From the NCBI GenBank assembly GCA_024638645.1, contig JAHEJX010000026.1, positions 1 to 39,715 on the forward strand: a DNA stretch of 39,715 nucleotides, read 5' to 3'. Source of the stretch: Actinomycetes bacterium. Its GTDB lineage: Bacteria; Actinomycetota; Acidimicrobiia; Spongiisociales; UBA5794. Shown piece after piece: positions 9,801 to 16,491 of the stretch (position 1 is its first letter; each line of letters opens with the position of its first letter). Both the position numbers and the translations under genes were made by a program. The notes beneath the pieces are model-generated. The model saw only the letters and a list, made by a program, of their open reading frames with translations. It was not told the DNA's origin and did not search any database.

Positions 9801-9958
9801 GCGCCGCGTCTGGGTGGGCGTCTGGCGCCGTCGGCGCGGCAGGCGGAGCCGTCGAGGGCCTGATCGAGGGTTACGGCGAGGCCGCGGACATCGTCAGCGA
9901 CTTCGGCGACGCAACCGGTCTTGGACCAACGCTGCCGACCGAAATACCACTCTGCTAG
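6833..9958 (+). CDS. Large Tat-exported lipoprotein with degenerate transglutaminase-like region and VWA domain
   Basis: The 1041-residue product begins with TRREFLVLSAGATGG and the lipobox LITAC (Cys29), a twin-arginine signal followed by lipidation, then a Thr/Ser-rich linker to about residue 58. Residues 95-165 (EYVRDHIAV through GTPREVAELVADVLNEAGIEATVVRG) resemble the core of bacterial transglutaminase-like domains, but I do not see the catalytic Cys context, so this is a weak call. Residues ~458-625 form a von Willebrand factor A domain with MIDAS D466-x-S468-x-S470 and T554-D555-G556. The C-terminus is Gly/Ala-rich and helical. The GTG start has a good GGGGAGGAG ribosome-binding site. 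It follows TadG by 91 bases with no visible terminator, so a surface-assembly or metal-dependent adhesion role with the Tad proteins is possible but unproven. Confidence 0.8.
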   Translation: MGGKNGLWTRREFLVLSAGATGGLLITACSPAADPATSTTIASTVTAPASTVTTTSRAPVSIADYWSLLRETQRRIRTSPDHVAATLADLSQAGDLAGLTEYVRDHIAVIPGDPAAWISVGQARRWGTRGVKRSRMGTPREVAELVADVLNEAGIEATVVRGMFNGSERPLLVPVPPAPATVDEPPEDLFAAAGTSRGTRDRTADPTVAAAMAAAALAALDPASFDPKVTSELFGFLPEVRVGDQLAGIWNRDPGPYEADGSNSPLGDAFDTPEATFTLSIATDLDTRNPVEVATARFRLEDLAGRSVKASFVPPADSLMDLFTTRPADVTTVIPTLSIAGVDLSNDERAEFTVQGEAFTIEGSRLTDDDDGLTLNPSSVPGEGEPPVGRIRSDADPTTAAEISIRRVVAAHYPKLTVEVEVVDANGDRVEGLGADQFLIADDGYEVPFNLRRSERPAPSVVFIVDNSTSVPEQWRGQGAVRVVTEIATAVKAEHQDARFRIANVGLEGAGLLRWTTDPEKVGREADQFGIGSALWDSYVDAAVPGANAIVFLTDGISVTETADNIENEAPDDLIPQLLAAPPAIMLGSGELGGAFQAIADFTGGIALPIEDQDAGIAAVLEQLERNLQPYDILVLADEANGATERTVSVAMPAAGLQTTATFAVPERPTVGRALGGIYLTIQSNTAIVHRTLAGVPYRSGQEVTPEIAQEVRQALFGKYAVITEAGAPSPSQILDDTIAGLLSLQPVWEAESADEALAALADSEEIPHGAFTFALPISGAGDTLTWETGLRMWLSSERTIPAGDVDVLRRSVDLLPNGRFVTTTVEDPAESVRITAARTASLAAIEAALFDESAATDVSGGLTELNLSNTPPEDRQAYDSIVRGWPGAWRFAFNSNRSAATAADPRSGGLIAVLGDGTGGGITEEEIRENFDQAISLTELAGAAGFKAWANLEKAKLEKLKFATIVIHRMSVEGIIDLIEEEVCSRVEGAASGWASGAVGAAGGAVEGLIEGYGEAADIVSDFGDATGLGPTLPTEIPLC

Positions 9959-10091
9959 CGAGGCGCTAGACCGACCCGCCTTGACCTCGACAATCCCAGC
10001 CGCGTTGATCGTTCCATTCGCTCGGGCATGAGGAATGGCTCCCCTGGCCGCCGAGGCGCGGCACCGCCGGCATTCGGCGATACTGCCGCAA

Positions 10092-10562
10092 ATGCCAGAC
10101 ACCCCCGCCCTCCGTGTCCTTGCCAGCCTCGATATTCCGTACGAGGTGACCGAAACGACTCGCTCGCGAAGCGTCGAAGAAGCTGCCGCCAAGCGGGGGA
10201 TATCGGTTGGCCAGCTCATAAAGACCATCGTGGTGCGCCGCGGCGAAGACGACTTCCTGTTCGTTCTCGTCCCGGGTGATCGTGGCATCGACTGGTCGAA
10301 GCTACGCAGTCACCTAGGGGTGCGCCGCATGACCCTGCCTGACGCCGAAGAAGCGCTCGCAGTGACCGGATACGAACGCGGAACCATCACTCCATTCGGA
10401 GCATCGACTGCCTGGCCCGTGATAGCGGATGTATCGATCGACCCCGACAGCGCGGTGTCGATCGGCGGAGGAGACCACGGCGTGTCGGTGAAGATGCAGG
10501 CGCACCTCCTCATACAGGCGGTCGACGCCGAAGTTGCGGACGTGACCAAGACACTGGGCTAG
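10092..10562 (+). CDS. YbaK/EbsC-family aminoacyl-tRNA deacylase
   Basis: The 156-residue protein matches the YbaK/ProX editing fold. Residues 36-48 read GISVGQLIKTIVV, with the conserved Lys (K44) essential in YbaK, and the C-terminal half has SIGGGDHGVSVKMQAHLLIQA in place of the family's GGxG substrate-binding loop. Such enzymes hydrolyse mischarged aminoacyl-tRNAs (for example Cys-tRNA-Pro) in the cytoplasm. The frame has an earlier ATG at 10035, but the ATG at 10092 gives the usual family length and begins at the first recognisable family sequence; neither start has a strong ribosome-binding site. It stands alone, 133 bases after the lipoprotein gene and convergent with the selenoprotein gene. 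Confidence 0.85.
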   Translation: MPDTPALRVLASLDIPYEVTETTRSRSVEEAAAKRGISVGQLIKTIVVRRGEDDFLFVLVPGDRGIDWSKLRSHLGVRRMTLPDAEEALAVTGYERGTITPFGASTAWPVIADVSIDPDSAVSIGGGDHGVSVKMQAHLLIQAVDAEVADVTKTLG

Positions 10563-10700
10563 GACAATCCAGATCGAAATCCTCGGTCCACCGTTCAACC
10601 GGATGGTCGACTGTCGCGACGAAGGAGCGACTCGTGGGAACCGCTCGCCTTTGCCAGGGCTCCCACAACTCATTGAACCGGGCCGCCCCGGGACGCGTTT

Positions 10701-11231
10701 CTAGGTAGCGGCCGCCAATACGTCTTCGAGCGGGGCATGATCTCCTGCGTAGTCCTCGTAGTCGGCGTATAGGAGCTCGTTACCGGGGCCTATGACCAGA
10801 GTTGCTCCGAGCTGGAGCGGTCGCCGACCCGTCTTTTTCTGGCGGTGACCCTTGGCGAAGGATTTCAGCCCAGCGCCGATTGCGGTGGGCGACAAGTAGG
10901 TCGTTGCGCCGATCGAGTCGGTCCCGACTATGTCGGCAGCGGCCCCGTCTTCATCGAGCAGCACCGGGAACGGGAAACTTTCGTCCTCGATGAATGCCTT
11001 CGCATAGCGCTTGCCCCCGGTTCCAACAGCAACGACGGGCACGCCAGATTCGATGAAGGACTCTTGAGCGTCGCGAACCTGACCGGCTCGCTCTCGGCAA
11101 GTCAATCAGCCGAAGTGGCGCAGAAACAGGAGGACCGCAGGGCGCTCGGCCCACAGTTCTCCGAGCGGGTGAGGATTGCCGTCGGCGTCGACCAACTCCG
11201 TGGTCGCCAAGGCCTCAACATCAAAAGTCAT
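10701..11231 (-). CDS. Peroxiredoxin-like (AhpC/TSA_2, PRXL2/SelL-like) selenoprotein, Sec42 encoded by in-frame TGA
   Basis: Read from ATG at 11231 the protein is 176 residues. It has a thioredoxin-fold N-terminus ending in VLLFLRHFG, then an in-frame TGA (11106-11108), then LTCRERAGQ. In this redoxin family the segment is FLRHFG-C-x-x-C-R-E, so the TGA replaces the first redox Cys, giving Sec42-x-x-Cys45. The remainder (PVVAVGTG, FPVLLDEDG, GATLVIGPGNELLYADYEDYAGDHAP) is normal for the family and continues in the same frame. A hairpin with a GGTCA apical loop lies 17-35 bases after the TGA (separate entry), as expected for a bacterial SECIS. Automatic gene finders would truncate this gene to a TTG at 11105. 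It probably reduces peroxides or disulfides in the cytoplasm. It lies 24 bases downstream of the VOC gene, likely co-transcribed. A nonsense mutation is the alternative, but the position and hairpin argue against it. Confidence 0.9.
11073..11091 (-). promoter_or_regulatory. Bacterial SECIS element directing UGA decoding as selenocysteine
   Basis: On the minus strand, 17 bases after the TGA, the sequence GCGAGCC-GGTCA-GGTTCGC forms a 7-bp stem (one G-U pair) with a five-base GGUCA loop. The loop begins 21 bases after the UGA, within the spacing range described for bacterial SECIS elements. The loop closely resembles the GGUCU loop of E. coli fdhF, which binds SelB through the loop G and U. The element lies inside the coding sequence, as bacterial SECIS elements do. 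Confidence 0.85.
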
Positions 11232-11255
11232 ATCCGCAGGCTAACGCCCGGCGAG

Positions 11256-12032
11256 TCAGTCCATCGATGTGTACTCCATCACGTCGAAAACTGCTCCCGT
11301 CGGATCCTCGAGGACCGCAAATCTCCCGATCGATATGTCGGTGGTCGGAACGGCGACCTCACCACCGAGCTCGACGGCCATCTTCTGCGTTGCAGCACAG
11401 TCGCTGACGGTGAAGTAGACAGCCCAGTGGGCGGGCACGTCATCCGGAATCATCTCCGGCATCGGGAGCATCCCCACGATGTCTTCCCCGCCAAGTCGGA
11501 ACGTCGCGTACTCGGTCTCGGTCGATTCATCCAGCGCAAGTTCCCACCCGAAAACGTCTCGGTAAAACTTCGCGGCGCCATCGGTGTCGCGCGTCAGCAA
11601 CTCAAACCAACACACCGCGCCAGGGCTATTCGAGAAGTAGACGCCATCCGGCTTCTCGCCTCCGGAGATCAACGCAAACATCGCCCCCGTGATGTCGGAG
11701 ATGACGCTCACCCTCGCACCGCCCGGTATGTCGAACGGGGCTTGCAACACGTGGCCGTAGGCCTCCTCCACCTTCTCCAAGGTCTCGTCGACGCTTTTGA
11801 CGTAGACGAACATCGTCCAGGTTGCGGGGACACCGGCGTGGTCGGGGCTTTGTTGCATCATGCCGGCCACCTCGCGGCCGTCCACAGACGCAATGTGATA
11901 CTCACCCATTTCCGTCGTCGTTACGGCGGCGTCCCAATCAAAGAGCTCGGAGTAGAACTCGACCGCGCGCTCGATGTCGGGGGTAGACAGGTCGACCCAA
12001 TTCGGTGCGCCAAAGGTGTCGGCACCGATCAT
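11256..12032 (-). CDS. Tandem VOC (glyoxalase/bleomycin-resistance-like) protein
   Basis: The 258-residue protein contains two vicinal-oxygen-chelate domains. The first (about 8-122) starts PNWVDLSTPDIERAVEFYSELFDW; the second (about 137-255) starts GAVCWFELLTRDTDGAAKFYRDVFGWEL and ends FAVLEDPTGAVFDVME. The layout resembles two-domain actinobacterial VOC proteins such as the 27-kDa antigen Cfp30B/hydroxylase-like group. Metal ligands are not clear enough to assign an enzyme. The ATG at 12032 has a strong GAGGAGG ribosome-binding site; the longer upstream frame is not protein-like. The selenoprotein gene follows 24 bases downstream on the same strand, suggesting a shared oxidative or electrophile defence role. 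Confidence 0.85.
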   Translation of the reverse strand: MIGADTFGAPNWVDLSTPDIERAVEFYSELFDWDAAVTTTEMGEYHIASVDGREVAGMMQQSPDHAGVPATWTMFVYVKSVDETLEKVEEAYGHVLQAPFDIPGGARVSVISDITGAMFALISGGEKPDGVYFSNSPGAVCWFELLTRDTDGAAKFYRDVFGWELALDESTETEYATFRLGGEDIVGMLPMPEMIPDDVPAHWAVYFTVSDCAATQKMAVELGGEVAVPTTDISIGRFAVLEDPTGAVFDVMEYTSMD

Positions 12033-12165
12033 CACAAACCTCCTCTGCGGCTCACCTCCCAAACTAGAAGCCGGCTCAGCTGCGCGATAGAGGCCTTGGT
12101 CCGCCTGGTCGACGGCATCGGCTGCGCCCCCGCCCCTGCAATCGCTGGGTGCGCTGCGACCGTGC

Positions 12166-12486
12166 TCAGCCCACGAAACCGTCGGCAAAGACGCCGTAAT
12201 CACCGACTACAACTGCCTGCTCGACATGAGGCTCGTGGCCCGGTTCACAGCGATCGCGCACTGCCTTTTGGAACTCTGCGAACGCCGCAATCGAGCCGAG
12301 TGGATTGGGATCTGCCTCAATCTGGGCAATGTGGACAAACGTATTGTCTGCCAAACGCAGAGTGGCGTAGCGAACTCCGCCTGGATCAGCATCGGCAAGC
12401 TCGGCGAACACAGCCGCGACGAGCTTGTGGTTGACGTCTGTTTGGTCAGCCTTGGTTCGATAGCGGACAATTACTCGGTTGGCCAT
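12166..12486 (-). CDS. Small alpha/beta protein of unknown function (ferredoxin-like / ABM-like fold suspected)
   Basis: The 106-residue protein starts MANRVIVRYRTKADQTDVN and has alternating strand and helix segments (YATLRLADNTFVHIAQIE; IAAFAEFQKAVRDRCE; EQAVVVGDYGVF). This pattern is common in dimeric alpha-beta barrel proteins related to antibiotic-biosynthesis monooxygenases. I see no catalytic motif and do not assign a function. The ATG at 12486 is chosen over one eight codons upstream because AAGGAGA lies at proper spacing before it. It sits between the PEBP gene (74-base gap) and the VOC gene (133-base gap), all leftward, so an operon is possible. Confidence 0.75.
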   Translation of the reverse strand: MANRVIVRYRTKADQTDVNHKLVAAVFAELADADPGGVRYATLRLADNTFVHIAQIEADPNPLGSIAAFAEFQKAVRDRCEPGHEPHVEQAVVVGDYGVFADGFVG

Positions 12487-12560
12487 CGTGTCTCCTTGCC
12501 TCGCCTCCACCGTACTGGACGGGACGGGACGGCCGATGCCCGCGCCTGGTCTCCAAGAGA

Positions 12561-13049
12561 TCAGTGCTTGTACAAGCCCATCAATGTGGCCTTGGCGAGC
12601 GTGTTGAAGTGAAGCTGGAATCCGATCACGGCGGCGGAGGTCTCAGCGTTCACAGGCAATGTCGCTCCAACCGCGTGCACGGTGAAGATGTAGCGGTGGG
12701 GATGGTCACCTTCCGGCGGGCAAGGTCCGCCATAGCCCGCCACGCCGAAGTCGGTGCGAGTTTGCAGGCCGCCGCCGGGGGAAGCGCCGCCGTCACTGCC
12801 GACGCCCGATTGGAGCTCGGTCACATCACTTGGGATGTTGACTACGAGCCAGTGCCAGAATCCTGAGCCGGTCGGTGCATCCGGGTCATAACAAGTAACG
12901 GCGAAGCTTTCCGTCCCTTCCGGGGCTCCGCTCCAGGCGAGGTGTGGCGATCTATTGCCGCCGGCACATCCGAATCCGAACGGCTCCGACAGCACGTTGT
13001 CGATGCCGAGGTAGTCACCGTCCTTGAAATCCTTGCTCCACAGCTTCAT
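12561..13049 (-). CDS. YbhB/YbcL-family Raf kinase inhibitor-like protein (PEBP)
   Basis: The 162-residue protein has all the bacterial PEBP hallmarks: SPHLAWSGAPEGTESFAVTCYDPDAP near residues 34-59, then GFWHWLVVNIP, then GYGGPCPPEGDHPHRYIFTVHAV, and a helical C-terminus. These form the anion/phospholipid-head-group pocket of phosphatidylethanolamine-binding proteins; the physiological ligand in bacteria is generally unknown. There is no signal peptide, so it is probably cytoplasmic. The start ATG at 13049 has a GAGGAGG ribosome-binding site. It is the first gene of the leftward group that ends with the selenoprotein. Confidence 0.9.
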   Translation of the reverse strand: MKLWSKDFKDGDYLGIDNVLSEPFGFGCAGGNRSPHLAWSGAPEGTESFAVTCYDPDAPTGSGFWHWLVVNIPSDVTELQSGVGSDGGASPGGGLQTRTDFGVAGYGGPCPPEGDHPHRYIFTVHAVGATLPVNAETSAAVIGFQLHFNTLAKATLMGLYKH

Positions 13050-13334
13050 GCATGCCTCCTCGTTTGGGCGCGCGACATGAGCCTATCGGGCGTGGAGGTT
13101 CACCGGCGATCCCCGCTGCGCTCCAGCCGAACGGATGTTCCTCGCCGGCACGGTCGCAGTCTCGCCCTCCAGTAGTTCGGCCTAGGCACAGGAGAAGGTG
13201 CCGACCTCCAGCGGGCGGTATTAGCCCATGGGTACGGAGCTGTCGACCGCATAGGCACTCCGACTCTGGTGCCGCGGCCTGCTCAGTGGGAGGCTGGAGA
13301 CATGAGCTAAGCGCGCTCGATAAGGAGGCCGACG
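13050..13334. other. 285-base intergenic region with no recognised feature
   Basis: Between the PEBP gene and the divergent lipoprotein gene. I see no open frame with protein character, no clear riboswitch and no strong hairpin. GGGTAC at 13230 resembles a SigB-type -10 but has no GTTT box at the right distance. Confidence 0.5.
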
Positions 13335-14639
13335 ATGTATTCGACGGTCCGCCGAGCCGGCTTCAGTGAATGGGCTTGGGCGCTGGTTCTTGTGGTAATT
13401 CTTGTTGCTGCTGCGTGCGGTGCTGATACGGAATCCACCACTTCAACTCAGCCCGCCACCACAACCCAGCCGGTTGCTACTTCCACGATCGCCCCACCGA
13501 CGAGTTCGGTGCCGGTCACAACCGAAGCAACCTCGACGACGACGTCCACTACGACAACGACCGAACCGTCCCCGGACTTCACTGTCGCTTCTCACGGCGC
13601 CGGAGCTGTCGCATCCCTCCCCGGAAGTGAGGGCAAGCTCGGTTCCGGCTGCAGCCCCGGGTCGGGCGCACTGCCAGACGGCATCTGGTTTGGATGGGTA
13701 ACAGAGGTGCACGACCGCAGCCTCTCGTTCGACCTAGCTTGCCTCAGCCCCGGCGACCCGCCGGTTGCAACCAACCGCAACCCGCAGATGCGAGACGTGA
13801 CCGCGGCGACGGACCTGATGGTGCGCGCCAGCGACGGCACAACGTTGCCCGCCAGCAAGTGGGATCCCGGCAATGAGCCGGTGTGGGTGTATATAAACGA
13901 CGGCCGGGCGACCGAGGTCGCTCACTGCACCAGCACCGTGAAGATCGACGAGGGGAAAGCCACAGCCTGGGAGAAGGCCGAAGTCAGGCTCCCCGTCGGC
14001 GGAGGCTGCTGTGGCGAGATGCACAACGGACCGCCGTCGCCGACCGACCCGTGGCCGGTCTCCGGCCTCCCCGCCGATGGGGTTTACCAGGTCGATATGG
14101 TTGTCGATTCGGCTGCCGACGACCTGGTGCTGACCATCATGAAGTTCGTGCCGTGTGACGACAATCCCAGCCAGTGCAACACGGACTACGAAGAAGGCGA
14201 CGTCTGGGTCGATTGGGGTAATGCTATTGCTCGCCGGGCGAGCCTCGACGACAACCTCACAATGCGGATCCGGGGTATCGAACCGCCACCGGATACAACG
14301 ATCGCCCGCGGCATTGTTGGCAGTGGAACGTTGTTCGGTGCGCTGCTCGACCAGATCGACGCTGACTGGGACGAATACGTCCAGCCTGAGATCGACGCCG
14401 GCACTCCACGAGGTGATATCTACGCGATGCTGTTGCAGCGGGGGCGGGACGACCCCGAGTTCCCATACGGGCCTTCGCTCTGCTGCGGAGAAGCCGGAGT
14501 GTTGGCATACAGGGGCCCCCTTGGCATCGAGCTGCACGAATGGCTCGAACCGGGCTCCGGCTATCTCGGTTCGACCCAGCTCGAGATGGTCAACGGACGG
14601 CCAGTGCTGACAATCAACGCAGGACAGATCGCCGGCTAG
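13335..14639 (+). CDS. Secreted lipoprotein with Thr/Ser linker, function unknown
   Basis: The 434-residue product has an N-terminal hydrophobic segment ending in lipobox VAAAC (Cys28), so it should be lipid-anchored outside the membrane. A Thr/Ser/Pro-rich linker (about residues 31-80) follows, then an exported domain with several Cys residues, including GGCCGEMHNG near residue 225 and LCCGEAG near residue 382. The repeated CCGE pairs suggest disulfides or metal binding. I do not recognise the family. The ATG has an AAGGAGG ribosome-binding site. The stop TAG overlaps the stop of the convergent ligase gene by 4 bases (CTAG). Confidence 0.8.
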   Translation: MYSTVRRAGFSEWAWALVLVVILVAAACGADTESTTSTQPATTTQPVATSTIAPPTSSVPVTTEATSTTTSTTTTTEPSPDFTVASHGAGAVASLPGSEGKLGSGCSPGSGALPDGIWFGWVTEVHDRSLSFDLACLSPGDPPVATNRNPQMRDVTAATDLMVRASDGTTLPASKWDPGNEPVWVYINDGRATEVAHCTSTVKIDEGKATAWEKAEVRLPVGGGCCGEMHNGPPSPTDPWPVSGLPADGVYQVDMVVDSAADDLVLTIMKFVPCDDNPSQCNTDYEEGDVWVDWGNAIARRASLDDNLTMRIRGIEPPPDTTIARGIVGSGTLFGALLDQIDADWDEYVQPEIDAGTPRGDIYAMLLQRGRDDPEFPYGPSLCCGEAGVLAYRGPLGIELHEWLEPGSGYLGSTQLEMVNGRPVLTINAGQIAG

Positions 14640-15931
14640 CCGATCGGATCGTCGTCACCGGTGCGCGTGAAGACGCGCTTTGCTTTGCCCACTTCTTGGC
14701 GGGGCAGCGAGTGCGGTTCGCCGACGACGACATCCACACGGATGCGCAGCGTTGCGTTGAGCTCCCGCTCCAAGCTGTCGCGGATGTCGTCGCGCTGCGG
14801 CAGGTCGGCCGCGTCCGCGAGCTCGCAACGCACTTCGAGGTTGGCCATAGCTTCGCGCCGGTCCACGATGATTGCGTACTGGCCGGTAAGAGCGTCGTCG
14901 TCGAGGACGACAGCTTCGATTGCACTCGGAAAAACGTTGACGCCACGGATGATGAGCATGTCGTCGACCCGACCCGAGATCCGATCGAGGCGCTGGAACG
15001 TCCGGCCGCATGCACTCGGCTCGTCGACGAACCGAGTCACGTCGCCGGTCCGATAGCGGATCATCGGCTGGGCTTCCTTAGTGAGCGTGGTGATGACGAG
15101 CTCTCCGTAATCGCCACGAGGAACAGGGTCGTCGCCTCCGGGCTCGATGATCTCTGGATAGAAGTGGTCGTCATAGATGAATGGCGCGCCTTTGGCCTGC
15201 ACAGACTCCATCATCACGCCCGGTCCGATGATCTCCGATAGGCCGTAGATGTCGAGTGCGTCGACTCCCCACATCTCTTCGATCTTGATCCGCATCGCCT
15301 CCGACCAAGGCTCGGCTCCGAGAATGGCGTACTCCGCCTTGATCTGATCCATTAGCCCAAGCTCGATCGCTCTCTCCCCCAACAGCACGGCAAACGACGG
15401 GGTGCAGCAGAACCCGCGGGCACCCAGATCTGCAAGCAGGCCTGCCTGGAAAGCGCTGTTGCCACCGGAAGCAGGAACGACCGTAACTCCGACCATTTCG
15501 GCGCCGCCGTGGAGACCGAGTCCACCCGTAAACAGGCCGTAGCCGTATGCGATATGGAATATGTCGTCCGGCCTGGCGCCGGCACACGTGATCGAGCGGG
15601 CATTCACATCAGCAAAGACCCGCAGATCATCCTTGGAGTATGCGACCACAGTTGGTTTGCCGCTCGTACCGGAAGACGCATGAATCCGGGCGCACTCCTC
15701 GATCGGCATCGTGAGCATGCCGTACGGATATGTATCCCGCAGCTCGGACTTCACCGTGAATGGGAGCTCGGCGATGTCGTCGATAGAAGTGACGAAGCCA
15801 ACGCTCGACATCTTCTCCCGCCAGTACGGCACGTTGAGCGACTTCAAACGATCAACGAGCCCACTCAGCCGATCTGTCTGCAGCCGCTTCCGTGCGGCCG
15901 GATCCATGGTTTCGAGTTCGGGTTGGAACAT
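14636..15931 (-). CDS. Phenylacetate-CoA ligase family (PaaK-like) adenylate-forming enzyme
   Basis: The 431-residue length and motifs fit PaaK-type aryl-CoA ligases: P-loop SSGTSGKPT (86-94), YGLSE (229-233) with the downstream IIGPG typical of PaaK, RTGD (294-297), the hinge RISGRVDDMLIIRGVNVFPS, and a C-terminal GKAKRV segment containing the probable catalytic Lys. The reaction would be ATP-dependent CoA thioesterification of an aromatic or other carboxylic acid through an acyl-adenylate. No other phenylacetate genes (paaABCDE, paaG/Z) are nearby, so the substrate is uncertain. The start ATG at 15931 has no strong ribosome-binding site. Confidence 0.88.
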   Translation of the reverse strand: MFQPELETMDPAARKRLQTDRLSGLVDRLKSLNVPYWREKMSSVGFVTSIDDIAELPFTVKSELRDTYPYGMLTMPIEECARIHASSGTSGKPTVVAYSKDDLRVFADVNARSITCAGARPDDIFHIAYGYGLFTGGLGLHGGAEMVGVTVVPASGGNSAFQAGLLADLGARGFCCTPSFAVLLGERAIELGLMDQIKAEYAILGAEPWSEAMRIKIEEMWGVDALDIYGLSEIIGPGVMMESVQAKGAPFIYDDHFYPEIIEPGGDDPVPRGDYGELVITTLTKEAQPMIRYRTGDVTRFVDEPSACGRTFQRLDRISGRVDDMLIIRGVNVFPSAIEAVVLDDDALTGQYAIIVDRREAMANLEVRCELADAADLPQRDDIRDSLERELNATLRIRVDVVVGEPHSLPRQEVGKAKRVFTRTGDDDPIG

Positions 15932-16050
15932 GTGATCAAGCTAGCCAACCGGCACCCGAGGCCGCACGCTTTGGGGGGCCCGCAGTTTGAAATACAAGCC
16001 CAGAACCCGGTTCCGCCGCGTACGTTTGTATATGACGAAGGGAGCCACAC

Positions 16051-16383
16051 ATGGCGAAGTACGCCCTGTTCTTCTCGTACACCCAGGAAGCCTGGGCCCA
16101 CATGATCAAGAATCCAACCGATCGCGCAGCCGCCGCCAGCCAGCTGGCCGAGTCGCTTGGCGGAACTCTTGATTCGTTCTATTGGATGTTCGGTGACTAC
16201 GACGGAATTGCCGTGGTAGATCTACCCGACTCCGTGACCGCTGCCGCTGTGAGCGTGGCGGTTGCCAGCTCAGGGGCGCTCGAAAGGGGCAAAACGACCG
16301 TGGTGTTCGACCACGACGACCAGGAAGCCATCCTGGAGCAAGCCAAGACCGCCCTAGCCGCATATCACCCACCGAGCGCCTGA
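16051..16383 (+). CDS. GYD-domain protein
   Basis: The 110-residue protein matches the small GYD family: MAKYALFFSYTQEAW, a helical region ending SLGGTLDSFYWMFGDYDGIAVVDLPD, and VAVASSGALERGKTTVVF. Its GDYDGI segment corresponds to the family's G-x-Y-D signature. The fold is ferredoxin-like; the biochemical role is not known. The start ATG follows AAGGGAG. It is a single gene between two leftward genes. Confidence 0.85.
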   Translation: MAKYALFFSYTQEAWAHMIKNPTDRAAAASQLAESLGGTLDSFYWMFGDYDGIAVVDLPDSVTAAAVSVAVASSGALERGKTTVVFDHDDQEAILEQAKTALAAYHPPSA

Positions 16384-16491
16384 CGCACTAACCGTTGTTC
16401 CTCCCCGGCGCCTCAACGCTGCGGAGGAACAATCGCGTGATGTGATGGGTGAGCTGTAGCCCGTCGGCGCTCGCCGAATCCGGCGACTAGG

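Noticed and set aside
9104-10288. Long minus-strand open frame (394 codons)
   Set aside because: Shadow of the VWA lipoprotein and YbaK genes; no recognisable protein features.
10633-10669. GTGGGA...TCCCAC hairpin after the YbaK gene as terminator
   Set aside because: Only six continuous pairs with a long loop and no T tract.
10563-10700. Possible tRNA (GTTCAA-like T-loop segment)
   Set aside because: No acceptor or anticodon stem could be completed around it on either strand.
11106-11108. In-frame TGA read as a nonsense mutation making a pseudogene
   Set aside because: It falls exactly on the redox Cys position, the downstream frame is intact, and a SECIS-like hairpin follows; selenocysteine explains all three.
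10845-12434. Long plus-strand open frame (529 codons)
   Set aside because: It lies opposite the VOC and selenoprotein genes, has no domain pattern or ribosome-binding site, and its composition is that of an antisense shadow in high-GC DNA.
13230-13235. GGGTAC as a stress promoter for the lipoprotein gene
   Set aside because: No GTTT-like box at 14-17 bases upstream.
13443-13580. Thr/Ser codon repeats as a tandem DNA repeat
   Set aside because: They encode a low-complexity linker with varied codons, without a regular DNA period.
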